Assembly: GCA_047602295.1 (NCBI GenBank)
Contig: JASGHP010000001.1
Coordinates: 4,030,001-4,094,000, forward strand
Length of the DNA: 64,000 nucleotides
Direction of reading: 5' to 3'
From: JACMLD01 sp047602295
Lineage (GTDB): Bacteria > Bacteroidota > Bacteroidia > Chitinophagales > Chitinophagaceae
The position numbers and the translations under genes are program-made. A model generated the notes under the pieces. The model was given only the letters and a program-made list of their open reading frames with translations. It was not told the DNA's origin and did no database searches. Below, piece by piece: positions 35,490-45,275 of the stretch (positions are counted from its first letter, which is position 1; each line of letters starts with the position of its first letter).

Positions 35490-35608
35490 TCGCTAGTCTG
35501 TAGTCGTTAGTCAAATCCTTCAATGCATTTTACTGCACCTTTTTTACGACCAACAGCTACAACTTTTACTGACAACTTTCGACTAAAAACTAACGACTAT
35601 CGACTAAC
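35487..35608. repeat. Inverted word-repeat spacer (TAGTCGTTAGTC type)
   Basis: The arm at 35487-35514 repeats TAGTCG/TTAGTC. The arm at 35577-35608 is its approximate reverse complement (GACTAAAAACTAACGACTA...). Both arms lie against gene ends, with about 60 bases of unrelated sequence between them. Confidence 0.6.
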
Positions 35609-35614
35609 AAAACT

Positions 35615-36439
35615 ATGCCTTTAATTACCCTCACTTCAGATATTGGTTACCAGGATTACCTGGTGGGGGCTGCCAAAGGTCGTTTGTTGCATATCAACCC
35701 GTCTTTCAATATTGCAGATATAACCCACCACCTGCCGCCATTTAATTATACGCAGTCTGCTTATATCTGTCGCAATGCTATTAAGAATTTTCCATCGTAC
35801 ACTTTTCATATAATACTTGTAAACCTGTTCGAGCATAAGTCCGAAAACCTTTTGCTGGCATTTTACGAAGACCAGTATATTCTTTGTGCTGATAATGGGC
35901 TGCTAACAATGATTGCAGAAGGAAAGCCGGAAATCATTATCCGACTGCCCGCAGAAAAATCCAAAATAAACAACACGCTGTATTGCGTAGAAGTAATGGG
36001 CAAAGCCATACAAGCTATCACTAATGGAGAAAGACTGCAGGATATTGGCGAACCCGATGTGGAAATAACCGAAAAAAATCACCTGAAGCCTTTTATTGCT
36101 ACTGATAGCATGGAGGGCCAAATCATTTTCATTGACAATTTTGAGAACGTAATTGTCAATATAACCCGCCAGCAATTTGAAACCCAGCGCAAAAACCGCC
36201 GTTTTCGTATAGAAACCCGCCGCAACGATCATATTGAAAGCCTGAGCCAGAGCTATGCAGACGTGCCCGAAGGCGAAAAACTGGCCATGTTTAATGCGGC
36301 AGGCTATCTTGAAATTGCCATCAACAAAGGCAATGCCGCCGGCCTTCTGTTTGGATTGATGGGTTATAAAGATGAGCCCGCCAATGCCTACCTGCAAAAC
36401 AGGCTGTTTTACAATGTGGTGAGAATATATTTTGAGTAG
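35615..36439 (+). CDS. SAM hydroxide adenosyltransferase family protein (DUF62 / SAM_HAT)
   Basis: The 274-residue protein matches the family of archaeal and bacterial SAM hydrolases, which split S-adenosylmethionine into adenosine and methionine. Typical parts are the N-terminal TLTSDIGYQDYLVGAAKG (about 4-21), DITHHLPPF, and the ADNGLL segment (about 94-99). The C-terminal domain has GQIIFIDNFENVIVNI (about 167-182). The physiological role, perhaps removal of excess SAM, is inferred. It is likely its own transcription unit. Confidence 0.9.
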   Translation: MPLITLTSDIGYQDYLVGAAKGRLLHINPSFNIADITHHLPPFNYTQSAYICRNAIKNFPSYTFHIILVNLFEHKSENLLLAFYEDQYILCADNGLLTMIAEGKPEIIIRLPAEKSKINNTLYCVEVMGKAIQAITNGERLQDIGEPDVEITEKNHLKPFIATDSMEGQIIFIDNFENVIVNITRQQFETQRKNRRFRIETRRNDHIESLSQSYADVPEGEKLAMFNAAGYLEIAINKGNAAGLLFGLMGYKDEPANAYLQNRLFYNVVRIYFE

Positions 36440-36570
36440 CCAATACAGCTATGAGCGAAAAGCTGCGAGCTGCGAGCAAAATCCGTTAAAGAAGTAATAC
36501 TTGATAAAATGGGAAATTCGGTATTAATGGCTCGTGGCTTATAGCTCAAAGCTCACAGCTTCCTCAAAAA
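36440..36570. repeat. Inverted word-repeat spacer (AGCTGCGAGC type)
   Basis: The left arm at 36446-36477 (CAGCTATGAGCGAAAAGC...) and the right arm at 36529-36563 (GGCTCGTGGCTTATAGC...) are approximate reverse complements built from AGCT/GAGC words. Confidence 0.55.
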
Positions 36571-36652
36571 TCTTCAGTTAAAAAATAAACGCTGTACGAT
36601 TCTTTACCCTTAGTCCGTTATATTTGCCCCACTTTTTCAAAACCAATGCATT

Positions 36653-39600
36653 ATGACATTTAAGAGAGTGAATAATATTACAGGCTGGATAGTGTGCGCC
36701 ATAGCCTGTACCGTGTACATTATGACCATGGAGGCTACCGGCAGTTTTTGGGATTGCGGTGAGTTTATCTCCAGTACTTTTAAAATGCAGGTTCCCCACC
36801 CTCCTGGTGCGCCTTTGTTTGTAATGCTGGGCCGCATATTTATTGTAGTGTTTGGCCCTTTGTTTGGCAGCGGTCCTGAAAGTGCAGCACGTGCTGTAAA
36901 CTTTATGACAGCTATGTCGAGCGGTTTCACCATTCTCTTCCTCTTCTGGAGCATTACCCATTTTGCCCGCAAAATTGTAATGAAGAACACCCAGGGAGAA
37001 GCTACCCGTGATCAGCTTTTTTCTATAATGGCCGCTGGTGTGGTAGGTGCATTGGCTTATACTTTTAGTGATTCTTTCTGGTTCAGCGCTGTAGAAGGTG
37101 AGGTATACGGTATGTCGTCATTGTTTACCGCCCTTGTTTTTTGGGCCATGCTTAAATGGGAACACAATGCAGACAAACCGGATGCAGATAAATGGATCAT
37201 TTTCATTTTCTTTTTGATGGGTCTTTCTATCGGCGTTCACTTGCTGGGTCTGCTTACCATTCCGGCTATTGTAATGATTTATTATTTCAAACGCTATAAA
37301 GTAACACTTTGGGGTTCTATCTGGGCGTTTTTAATCGGTTGTGTTATCACCGGCTTTGTGCAGAAATTTGTGATACAGTATTCAGTAGCAGGTGCTGGCT
37401 GGTTCGATATAAAATTTGTGAATGGCCTTCACCTGCCGTTTTTCAGTGGTTTTATATTCTTCTTTGTTTTATTGGGCGTATTCTTCTTTTTCCTTTTGCG
37501 TATTGCCAAGCAAAGAAACTGGTCTTTTGTTACCCTGGGTACATGGTCTGTAATCTTCATGCTGTTTGGCTACTCCACTTACATAACTACAATGATTCGC
37601 TCTAATGCAAATCCTTCAGTAGATATGTACAATGTAGATAACCCTAACTCATTGGTAGGTTATTTGGGTCGTGATCAGTATGGTGATTTCCCGTTGTTAT
37701 ACGGACAGGTGTTTACTGCACAACCAGAGTCTTATGTGGAAACAGACATGAAATATACCAAAGGCAAAGACAGGTATATTGAAATTGGTAAAGATCAAAA
37801 ACCAGTGTATTCTGCAGAAGACATGATGTTCTTTCCCCGTGTATGGGATGCCAGCAACGACCAGGGACATGCTACTTTTTATAAAGAATACCTTGGCCTT
37901 GCAGAGGGTGAAAAACCCGGCTTTGGTGATAACCTTGAGTTCTTCTTTAAATACCAGATTGGTTGGATGTATGGCCGCTATTTCATGTGGAATTTTGCAG
38001 GCAAACAAAACGATATACAGGGTTTTGCGCAAGGCAATCCCAGGGATGGCAACTGGTTAAGCGGTATTGGTTTTATTGATGCCATGCGCTTAGGCGACCA
38101 AAGCAATATTCCTGATAGCATTAAACATAACAAAGCACATAACACTTTATTCTTCCTTCCATTTTTGCTGGGTCTAATTGGTGCAGTGTTTCATTATTTT
38201 AAAGACAGGAAAGATTTTATTGTAACAGGTCTGTTGTTCTTCTTTACCGGTCTCGCCATTGTATTGTACCTTAACCAGGCCGGCAACCAGCCCAGGGAAC
38301 GTGATTACGCTTATGTAGGCTCCTTCTATGCTTTCGCTATCTGGATTGGCCTGGGCGTATTGCAGATAAAAGAATGGCTGCAGGCAAAAATGAGTGCCAA
38401 TGTTGCTAATATCATCTCTTTTGGTGTTTGCATGCTGGCAGTACCGGTATTGATGGGTCAGCAGGAATGGGACGACCATGACAGAAGCAAAAAAGTATTG
38501 GCACGCGACCTGGCAAAAGATTACCTGGAAAGCTGCGCACCTAATGCTATCCTATTTACTTATGGCGATAACGATACCTACCCGCTTTGGTACGCACAGG
38601 AAGTAGAAGGCATCAGGCCCGATGTGCGTGTTATCAACAATAGTTTATTAGGCATCGACTGGTACATTAATCAGCTTCGTTATAAAGTGAATGAAAGCGA
38701 TCCTATTGATGTAATCTGGAACGAAGAGCAAATACAGGGCAATGTTCGTAACTATGTTTATGTAAACCCACGCCAGGATCTTAGCCAGCAATCTTTTTAT
38801 GATACTTATACCATCATGAAAGATTTTGTAGGAAGCGATGACCCCGATAAAAAAGTAGCAACACAAGGCGGTGATCAATTGAACTACCTGCCTACACGCA
38901 GGCTGAAGCTAACAGTAGATGAACAATTGGTTCGTGCTAATAAAACAGTAAACCCAACCGATACAGTTGCTTCAGAAGTTGATTTTGAATTGGGCAAAAA
39001 CAAAAACCTGTTATTCAAAAACGACCTTGCTATCATCAACATCATCGCCGCTAATAAATGGAAACGTCCTATTTATTTTACTGCGCCTTACACAGCGCAG
39101 GAACTTGGTCTTTCCAATTATGTACGCAAAGATGGTTTAACCTATCGCCTGGTGCCTGTAAAAAACAATACCGGCATCAATATAGATTGGGTAGTAGACA
39201 AACTGATGCACAAATTTGGTTTTGGCAGTGCCAATATTAAAGGGGTTTATTTTGACGAGCAAAACCGTGTGCACCTCAACAGCATTCGTGGTGCTTATGG
39301 CGATGGCGCAGCGGGCATGGCAGATATTGGCAAAAAAGAAGAAGCACGTAAATTGCTGGATATAGCTGACAAAAACATTTTGGAAGAAAACATGCCTTAT
39401 GCAATGGTTAGCCATAATAACCAGCATGATTATTTCACACTGCGTTTCCTGGAAGCATGTTATAAAGCAGACTACAAGCCATTGGCAGAGCGCATTTCTA
39501 AAGAGCTGCACAAAGATTTGGATCAGCAGGCTAAATATTACCTAACTCTGTCAGAAGGTAAACAACAGGCTATGCAACAAGAATCTCAGGGCACACAGCA

Positions 39601-39721
39601 GATGATTCAGATGCTGAATATGATGGAAGCCCAATACAAAGGCAGTTCCATACAAGGCGCTGGTGAGCTGGAAAAAGTAATCACCAACGGCACAGACACT
39701 AACAGCCAAAAGAAAAAATAA
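36653..39721 (+). CDS. DUF2723 family membrane protein (PMT-like glycosyltransferase fold)
   Basis: The 1022-residue protein has about ten to twelve membrane segments in its first 600 residues and a soluble C-terminal part. The first loop holds GSFWDCGEFISS, an acidic motif like that of protein O-mannosyltransferases, followed by VPHPPGAPLF. Downstream is AGNQPRERDYAYVGSFYAF, and the soluble part begins near YGDNDTYPLWY. DUF2723 proteins of Bacteroidota are thought to act in protein or lipid glycosylation; this is family-level inference. A TATATTTG -7-type box sits at 36619-36626. A strong terminator follows the gene. Confidence 0.9.
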   Translation: MTFKRVNNITGWIVCAIACTVYIMTMEATGSFWDCGEFISSTFKMQVPHPPGAPLFVMLGRIFIVVFGPLFGSGPESAARAVNFMTAMSSGFTILFLFWSITHFARKIVMKNTQGEATRDQLFSIMAAGVVGALAYTFSDSFWFSAVEGEVYGMSSLFTALVFWAMLKWEHNADKPDADKWIIFIFFLMGLSIGVHLLGLLTIPAIVMIYYFKRYKVTLWGSIWAFLIGCVITGFVQKFVIQYSVAGAGWFDIKFVNGLHLPFFSGFIFFFVLLGVFFFFLLRIAKQRNWSFVTLGTWSVIFMLFGYSTYITTMIRSNANPSVDMYNVDNPNSLVGYLGRDQYGDFPLLYGQVFTAQPESYVETDMKYTKGKDRYIEIGKDQKPVYSAEDMMFFPRVWDASNDQGHATFYKEYLGLAEGEKPGFGDNLEFFFKYQIGWMYGRYFMWNFAGKQNDIQGFAQGNPRDGNWLSGIGFIDAMRLGDQSNIPDSIKHNKAHNTLFFLPFLLGLIGAVFHYFKDRKDFIVTGLLFFFTGLAIVLYLNQAGNQPRERDYAYVGSFYAFAIWIGLGVLQIKEWLQAKMSANVANIISFGVCMLAVPVLMGQQEWDDHDRSKKVLARDLAKDYLESCAPNAILFTYGDNDTYPLWYAQEVEGIRPDVRVINNSLLGIDWYINQLRYKVNESDPIDVIWNEEQIQGNVRNYVYVNPRQDLSQQSFYDTYTIMKDFVGSDDPDKKVATQGGDQLNYLPTRRLKLTVDEQLVRANKTVNPTDTVASEVDFELGKNKNLLFKNDLAIINIIAANKWKRPIYFTAPYTAQELGLSNYVRKDGLTYRLVPVKNNTGINIDWVVDKLMHKFGFGSANIKGVYFDEQNRVHLNSIRGAYGDGAAGMADIGKKEEARKLLDIADKNILEENMPYAMVSHNNQHDYFTLRFLEACYKADYKPLAERISKELHKDLDQQAKYYLTLSEGKQQAMQQESQGTQQMIQMLNMMEAQYKGSSIQGAGELEKVITNGTDTNSQKKK

Positions 39722-39740
39722 TCATCAAATAATAGTTTTT

Positions 39741-39767
39741 AAAACCCCGCTCGCAAGGCGGGGTTTT
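39741..39767 (+). terminator. Terminator after the DUF2723 gene
   Basis: GC-rich stem AAAACCCCGC / GCGGGGTTTT followed by ATTTTG. Confidence 0.9.
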
Positions 39768-39960
39768 ATTTTGCAACCAATTTCATTTTATGTTGTTATA
39801 ATGGTTTACCGCGCTTATTTCCGCCTGGCAAACGGCAAAATGCACGTCTGCCGCTCAAAAAAATAACGGTTTTCTTCATTGGCTTGCGATGCCGGAATTT
39901 TTAATTTCTTATTGTACTATTTGGTGGAAACGCAGAAGCAAAAGTTGTAAATTACAGAGT

Positions 39961-41058
39961 ATGAGAGGTTATTTCTTTTCTAAGTTCGATCCCAGCCAGG
40001 ATGGCAAAACGGCCTTCGATAAACTGATGGATCTGTTTATGCAATTGCTCACTTATACCAGTGGCGATGTGGGCGAAGCATTGCAATGGTTGAATGAACT
40101 GGATCGCAAATTTGAATTGACCAGCCCGGAATATGGCATGGGCGATTTTATTGATGACCTGAAAGACAAAGGTTTTATTGATGAAGACAAACAAACCGGC
40201 GAGATAAAAATCACTCCAAAAACAGAACAGGGCATCCGCAAAAAAAGCCTGGAAGAAATTTTTGGCAAGCTGAAGAAAACAAAGCAAGGCGATCACAATA
40301 CACGCAAGCCTGGCCAGGGAGATGAAATAAGTCCGGATACTAGGCCCTACCAGTTTGGCGATATGCTGGAGCAGATTGATTTTACTGAATCTATCCGCAA
40401 TGCACAAATCAATCACGGGCTTGACAGCTTCAATATGCAGGAAGATGATTTGCAAATCAAGGAAACAGATTTCAAATCGCAAACTTCTACCGTGCTGATG
40501 ATTGATATCTCTCATTCCATGATATTATATGGCGAAGACAGGATTACGCCTGCCAAAAAAGTAGCCATGGCGCTAAGCGAACTCATCACTACAAAATATC
40601 CCAAAGACACATTGGATATTGTGGTGTTTGGCAACGATGCATGGCCGGTAGAAATAAAAGATTTGCCTTACCTGCAGGTAGGTCCTTATCATACCAACAC
40701 TGTGGCGGGACTGGAACTGGCAATGGATATTTTAAGAAGGCGCCGCAATCCCAACAAACAGATCTTTATGATTACCGATGGAAAACCAACCTGTTTGAAA
40801 GTGGGAAAGAAATATTATAAAAACAGTTTCGGATTAGATAGAAAAATTACTTCACGTTGCCTCAATCTAGCTGCACAATGCAAGAAGTTGAAAATACCTA
40901 TCACTACTTTTATGATTGCTTCCGATCCTTACCTGCAGCGCTTTGTAAATGAGTTTACAGAGACCAACAACGGCAAAGCATTTTTTGCATCACTTGATGG
41001 GCTTGGCGCATTTATTTTTAAAGACTTTGAAAACGGGAAGAGAAAAACAGTTTATTAA
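39961..41058 (+). CDS. VWA domain protein, MoxR partner
   Basis: The 365-residue protein has an N-terminal helical region (1-170, charged) and a C-terminal von Willebrand A domain. The domain has the MIDAS DISHS at 182-186 and the later TDG (about residue 278) that completes the site. Such proteins pair with MoxR-type AAA ATPases as chaperone or metal-insertion factors, and the AAA gene follows at 41976. The ATG at 39961 is preferred to 39889, which adds residues unlike the family. No signal peptide, so it is cytoplasmic. Confidence 0.88.
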   Translation: MRGYFFSKFDPSQDGKTAFDKLMDLFMQLLTYTSGDVGEALQWLNELDRKFELTSPEYGMGDFIDDLKDKGFIDEDKQTGEIKITPKTEQGIRKKSLEEIFGKLKKTKQGDHNTRKPGQGDEISPDTRPYQFGDMLEQIDFTESIRNAQINHGLDSFNMQEDDLQIKETDFKSQTSTVLMIDISHSMILYGEDRITPAKKVAMALSELITTKYPKDTLDIVVFGNDAWPVEIKDLPYLQVGPYHTNTVAGLELAMDILRRRRNPNKQIFMITDGKPTCLKVGKKYYKNSFGLDRKITSRCLNLAAQCKKLKIPITTFMIASDPYLQRFVNEFTETNNGKAFFASLDGLGAFIFKDFENGKRKTVY

Positions 41059-41191
41059 GACAAATGTGGAAATGTGACAAATGTGATAATGTGGAAAATG
41101 AATTAAAAGTAAAAAAGCAAAAGTAAAAAGTCAAAAACTTTGGTCGGCAATAATCTGTTGTCTTTAATGATTGAGTTCTAACGTTTGGAAA

Positions 41192-41947
41192 ATGAAATAC
41201 CTTATTCCTTTTTTATTACTATTCGCAGCTTGCAAGACATCGCCACATTCGCATCAGCATAACCTTTCTTTGATTGTTTTGACTGATACAATTGTAGCTT
41301 ATGCAGGCAATTTGGATAAAGAAACAAAGATTGAGCGGATTGCAATGAATGAAAAAGACTTCAAAGCCCTTATAGAAAGAATTTATGGCGGGGACACATC
41401 GGATGAAATCTTTTTAAAGCCTGAAGCAATGGCAAATGTGATAGGAAATACTGAATCAATTATAACCTGGTGCAAAGATTTAAAGATAGCAACGCCTCAA
41501 ATCGTGCCTTCGTCGCCTGAAGACAATAAATATCTTGGCTTTGCCGGCATGCCTGAAGGGTTTTATGATAATTTTAAAAAACCTGAGTCTGTTCATTTGA
41601 ATTTGCCCCAGGAAGAACAAGTAAAATCGATTAAACCAACTGATAAGACTTACACTATTTTGTTGTTGAAAAATGATATAGCTTATGTCTACCTTGGGGA
41701 AGACCCAGAACGAAAAGTTGCGATGGCAAAAATTTCTGATTCAGCCATCAAGAATTGCCTTATTGAAGGACAAAAAAAATATAAAAACGATTTCTTTGTA
41801 ATTATAAAGCCTTTGAAAGATGCGAGCTACAGAAACACGGTTGATATATTAGACGAAATGATCAGTAATGACATAAAGAGATATTCAATGATTGAAAGTA
41901 CCGAAGCCGATGTTATTCTCGCAGAAAAATTACAAGCAATATTGTGA
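41192..41947 (+). CDS. Lipoprotein with two ExbD/TolR-like periplasmic domains
   Basis: The 251-residue protein has a lipoprotein signal ending FAAC (Cys at about 14). The second half (about 150-245) reads like the periplasmic domain of Bacteroidota ExbD proteins: TYTILLLKNDIAYVYLG, then FFVIIKPLKDASYRNTVDIL, then IKRYSMIE. The first half (about 25-105) has the same order of strands, LSLIVLTDTIVAYAGN and then DEIFLKPEAMANVIGN. There is no membrane helix as in real ExbD. The domain reading is my own pattern match. It is placed between the VWA and MoxR genes, with 28 bases to MoxR. Confidence 0.6.
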   Translation: MKYLIPFLLLFAACKTSPHSHQHNLSLIVLTDTIVAYAGNLDKETKIERIAMNEKDFKALIERIYGGDTSDEIFLKPEAMANVIGNTESIITWCKDLKIATPQIVPSSPEDNKYLGFAGMPEGFYDNFKKPESVHLNLPQEEQVKSIKPTDKTYTILLLKNDIAYVYLGEDPERKVAMAKISDSAIKNCLIEGQKKYKNDFFVIIKPLKDASYRNTVDILDEMISNDIKRYSMIESTEADVILAEKLQAIL

Positions 41948-41975
41948 ATTAAAGAATACTGTTTAAAAAAATAAA

Positions 41976-43514
41976 ATGGATATTAGTAAAATTACAACCT
42001 TAGGTCAGTTAAAGAAAAGTGGATATCAGCCAAAATCTGTGAAAGAAGAGATTCGTGCAAACCTGATTACAAAATTGCAAAACAAGGAAACTACCTTTCC
42101 GGGCATATTGGGTTATGAGGATTCTGTTATACCAGATACAGAAAGAGCATTGCTGAGCAAACACAATATTTTATTCCTCGGTCTGCGTGGCCAGGCCAAA
42201 ACACGTATGGCACGGCAGATGACTGAATTGCTGGACGAATGGATTCCTTTTATTGCAGGAAGTGAAATCAATGACGATCCTTTTCGCCCCATATCTAAAT
42301 ATGCTGTTGATCAGATAGCAGCGCATGGAGATGAAACTCCTATTCACTGGCTGAACCGCAGTGAACGCTATGGAGAAAAACTAGCTACACCAGATGTAAG
42401 CGTTGCCGATCTTATTGGCGATATAGACCCCATTAAAGCAGCTAACCTGCGCCTGAGTTTTGCTGATGAAAGGGTTATTCATTATGGCATCATTCCTAAA
42501 AGCAACCGCAGCATTTTTGTAATCAATGAAATTCCGGATTTGCAGGCACGCATACAGGTTGCTTTGTTCAACATTCTTGAAGAAGGTGATATACAAATAC
42601 GTGGCTTCAAACTAAGATTGCCATTGGATATACTATTTGTTTTCACTGCCAACCCTGAAGACTATACCAATCGCGGTTCTATAGTAACGCCTTTAAAAGA
42701 CCGCATAGAAAGCCAGATATTGACGCACTATCCTAAAACACTGGAAACGTCTTTAGCAATTACCGAGCAGGAAGCAGATATACATGCAGACCAGAAAGAA
42801 AAAGTAAAAATCAGTGACCTTGTAAAAAGACTTATAGAACAAGTGGCTTTTGAAGCGAGGAACAATGAATATGTTGATAAGAAAAGTGGTGTATCTGCAC
42901 GTTTAACCATTGCCGCATTTGAAAATGCTGTTAGTGCGGCTGAAAGAAGGGCTATCATTAACAAAGAAAAACAAACCCAGGTTTGGGTAAGTGATCTGGC
43001 TGGCATCATTCCTTCTATCACCGGTAAAATAGAATTAGTATACGAAGGCGAACAGGAAGGTCCGTTCCAGGTGGCGATGAACCTAATGGATAAAGCAATT
43101 CGTACACAGTTTGTGCAATATTTTCCCAACCCTGAAACATTTAAGAAACGCAGGAGTACTGGTAAAGAATCTACCCGCGAACCAGAGAATCCATACAAAT
43201 CGATCAGTCGTTGGTTTGACCAGGGCAACGCTACCGATATGCCGCTGAATCTAACGGATAAAAGCAAGCTAATTGAGCTGTATAAAGTAGACGGATTGCA
43301 TGCATTGGTTAAAAAATACTTTCCGCATGCCAATGAAATGGAAGCAGCATTGCTGATGGAATTTGTGTTGCATGGGCTGGCATCTTATTCGCTTATCAGT
43401 AAGAAGGTGGTTGAAAACCGCATAGAATTTAAAGACCTTATTGGCTCTATGGTAAACCTGGGCACTGGCAATTTCGGCAGTGAAACAGATTTTGACAATG
43501 AGGATCTGAGTTGA
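41976..43514 (+). CDS. MoxR-type / magnesium-chelatase-like AAA+ ATPase
   Basis: The 512-residue protein has a Walker A GLRGQAKT (residues 69-76) and a Walker B strand SIFVINEIP (about 179-187). Asn replaces the usual Asp before Glu. The arginine-bearing segments GIIPKSNRSIF and NPEDYTNRGSIVTPLKDR are recognisable, and a long helical C-terminal part follows. It is the ATPase expected to work with the VWA protein encoded at 39961. Client proteins are unknown. Confidence 0.88.
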   Translation: MDISKITTLGQLKKSGYQPKSVKEEIRANLITKLQNKETTFPGILGYEDSVIPDTERALLSKHNILFLGLRGQAKTRMARQMTELLDEWIPFIAGSEINDDPFRPISKYAVDQIAAHGDETPIHWLNRSERYGEKLATPDVSVADLIGDIDPIKAANLRLSFADERVIHYGIIPKSNRSIFVINEIPDLQARIQVALFNILEEGDIQIRGFKLRLPLDILFVFTANPEDYTNRGSIVTPLKDRIESQILTHYPKTLETSLAITEQEADIHADQKEKVKISDLVKRLIEQVAFEARNNEYVDKKSGVSARLTIAAFENAVSAAERRAIINKEKQTQVWVSDLAGIIPSITGKIELVYEGEQEGPFQVAMNLMDKAIRTQFVQYFPNPETFKKRRSTGKESTREPENPYKSISRWFDQGNATDMPLNLTDKSKLIELYKVDGLHALVKKYFPHANEMEAALLMEFVLHGLASYSLISKKVVENRIEFKDLIGSMVNLGTGNFGSETDFDNEDLS

Positions 43515-43537
43515 CAAATTTTCAAGCGCCTTATTCC

Positions 43538-43876
43538 ATGATTGATTACAATGACAAAGTTTTTCGCTCTGTTTCCAATTCTGCCAATGGCGAAGTAAGC
43601 AACGAAACAGTATTTTATTATAAGCAAGAAGGTTTTCATGTTACCGCCAGTTACAAAGGCGGTAACATTGTTGATGGCAGCCTCTCGGCTACAGTAGATG
43701 AAGCAGGCAATTTGCAAATGCGTTACCAGCACATTAATATTAATGGTGAATTCTTAACCGGAACCTGTTATACACAACCAGAGGTATTGCCGAATGGAAA
43801 ACTGCGCCTGCACGAAAAATGGCAATGGACCTGTGGTGATTATAGCAAGGGTGAATCTGTTGCAGAAGAAGTCTAG
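43538..43876 (+). CDS. Small conserved cytoplasmic protein (often mislabelled N-acetylglutamate synthase)
   Basis: The 112-residue protein opens MIDYNDKVFRSVSNSANGE and continues with a beta-barrel-like pattern to LRLHEKWQWTCGD. Similar proteins across Bacteroidota carry the name N-acetylglutamate synthase in databases. The sequence has no acetyltransferase motif and is too short for one, so I do not accept that name. The ATG at 43538 matches the family start; an upstream TTG at 43511 overlaps the MoxR stop. The function is unknown. Confidence 0.75.
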   Translation: MIDYNDKVFRSVSNSANGEVSNETVFYYKQEGFHVTASYKGGNIVDGSLSATVDEAGNLQMRYQHININGEFLTGTCYTQPEVLPNGKLRLHEKWQWTCGDYSKGESVAEEV

Positions 43877-44210
43877 TGTTTTGTTCCAATAACCAGCGCT
43901 TCACTTTTGAATTGCTCCTTCATCTAATCTCCTCTGGAATAATAACAACAACCTTTTTTAAAATTTACTTCAACCATACTGGTGGCCCCGCTGGGGCCAT
44001 TTTTTACAATATCGTTTTCTATAAACAGCGAACCCCGATGGGGTTAATTACCCATTCAGGTCTTTTACATTTATTAAATTGATACATATTGACGCAAGCG
44101 ATGTTTAGCTCCATCGGAGCTTACTGCTTATAGAAAAAAGCAAGAGGAATATCAGCTCCGTAGGAGCTTCCTGTGCATGGAGAGAGCTAGCATAACAATT
44201 CTAAAAATCG
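43877..44210. repeat. Spacer with REP-like palindromes in two opposed modules
   Basis: Module 1 (43981-44054) holds GGCCCCGCTGGGGCC, TTTCTATAAACAG and AACCCCGATGGGGTT. Module 2 (44107-44180) holds AGCTCCATCGGAGCT, TGCTTATAGAAAA and AGCTCCGTAGGAGCT. The middle elements of the two are inverted with respect to each other, so the modules are opposed copies of one REP-type unit. Nothing else is visible in the gap. Confidence 0.65.
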
Positions 44211-44957
44211 TTAATGCAAATCTTTTTGTTCAAAATATTTAAACAGGTTTTCTTTCATGCCGCTCACTTCTTTTTCATCTGCCATAATAGTTTGCAAGTT
44301 TTCCTGCATGCCTTCATTAATGTATTGCATGTTGCTGTTAAGCTTAATGCTGGCAGAAGAATGAAATTCTACAGCACCTGTTTTCTTTGCTACTTCAGCA
44401 ATATTATCTGCACGTATGCCAGAGCCAGGCATAATAATGATACGATCATTGGCCTGTCGGATTAAATCATCTAATAAATGTGCGCCTTCTAAAGCAACCG
44501 GTTTATGCCCTGAGGTAAGAATGCGTTCGCAACCAATTTCAATGATATCTTCCAATGCTTCAAAAGGGTTATTGGCCCTGTCGAAAGCACGATGAAACGT
44601 AACGCTCATGGGATAAGCCAGCGATACCAATTGTTTGCAATGTTCTTTGTGTATGCTGCCATCTTGTTTTAGCATGCCAATTACCACCCCTTCGCAACCC
44701 AGATCTTTGCATAAAAGAATTTCCGTTTTCATTACAGTAAACTCTTCTTCGGTATAAAAGAAATCGCCACCGCGTGGGCGTATAATCGGGAATACATCTA
44801 TACCTATTTTTTCTTTTACCAGCTTGATAGTACCATAACCCGGTGTAGTGCCGCCCTCAGCAGCATCTGCACATAACTCGATACGATTGCCCCCTGCCCT
44901 TTCAGCTATTACTGCAGATGCATAATTATAACAACATACTTCCAGTGTAAATGACAT
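44211..44957 (-). CDS. cutC: CutC family protein
   Basis: The 248-residue protein is a TIM-barrel with the family's conserved FTLEVCCYNYASAV start, GGNRIELCADAAEGGTTPGYG (about 22-42), RPRGGDFFYT (about 59-68) and LTSGHKP (about 145-151). CutC was first linked to copper handling, but the biochemical activity is still uncertain. The gene is flanked by repeat-rich spacers and seems to be alone in its transcript. The length is typical. Confidence 0.92.
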   Translation of the reverse strand: MSFTLEVCCYNYASAVIAERAGGNRIELCADAAEGGTTPGYGTIKLVKEKIGIDVFPIIRPRGGDFFYTEEEFTVMKTEILLCKDLGCEGVVIGMLKQDGSIHKEHCKQLVSLAYPMSVTFHRAFDRANNPFEALEDIIEIGCERILTSGHKPVALEGAHLLDDLIRQANDRIIIMPGSGIRADNIAEVAKKTGAVEFHSSASIKLNSNMQYINEGMQENLQTIMADEKEVSGMKENLFKYFEQKDLH

Positions 44958-45275
44958 TGTTCCTTTTTTAGTAATTAGGAATTTGTTATTATGAATGAGG
45001 GCTCATTGTTTAAAGAGTCTTTGTCCAATAGAGTTGCAATAAATGATGCCCCTGTATAAGGTTTGAATTTACACAGAAGCCGAAAGAGCATTAGTATTAC
45101 TAAAGTTGAACGGAGCGTCCCCGACATACTGTACGGGGCACGGCGCAACGATGATCAATCAAAGCCCTATAGCCGACACAATAATGGTTATTAGTTGATC
45201 ATCATTTGTAAGAGCGAAAAATCTTTTGCCCAGCTAACCCCCACTAGCTACTCACCACTCACCACTCGCTATTCA
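44958..45275. repeat. Spacer with a dispersed repeat (reverse copy)
   Basis: It has a reverse-orientation copy of the CATCGTTGCG repeat (about 45105-45165) including CCCCGACATACTGTACGGGG, then an ACTCACCACTC word stretch (45250-45280) next to the asparaginase stop. No gene is supported. Confidence 0.6.

Noticed and set aside
43511..43876. N-acetylglutamate synthase label for the 112-residue protein
   Set aside because: The name is common in databases for this family, but no acetyltransferase motif is present and the protein is too short.
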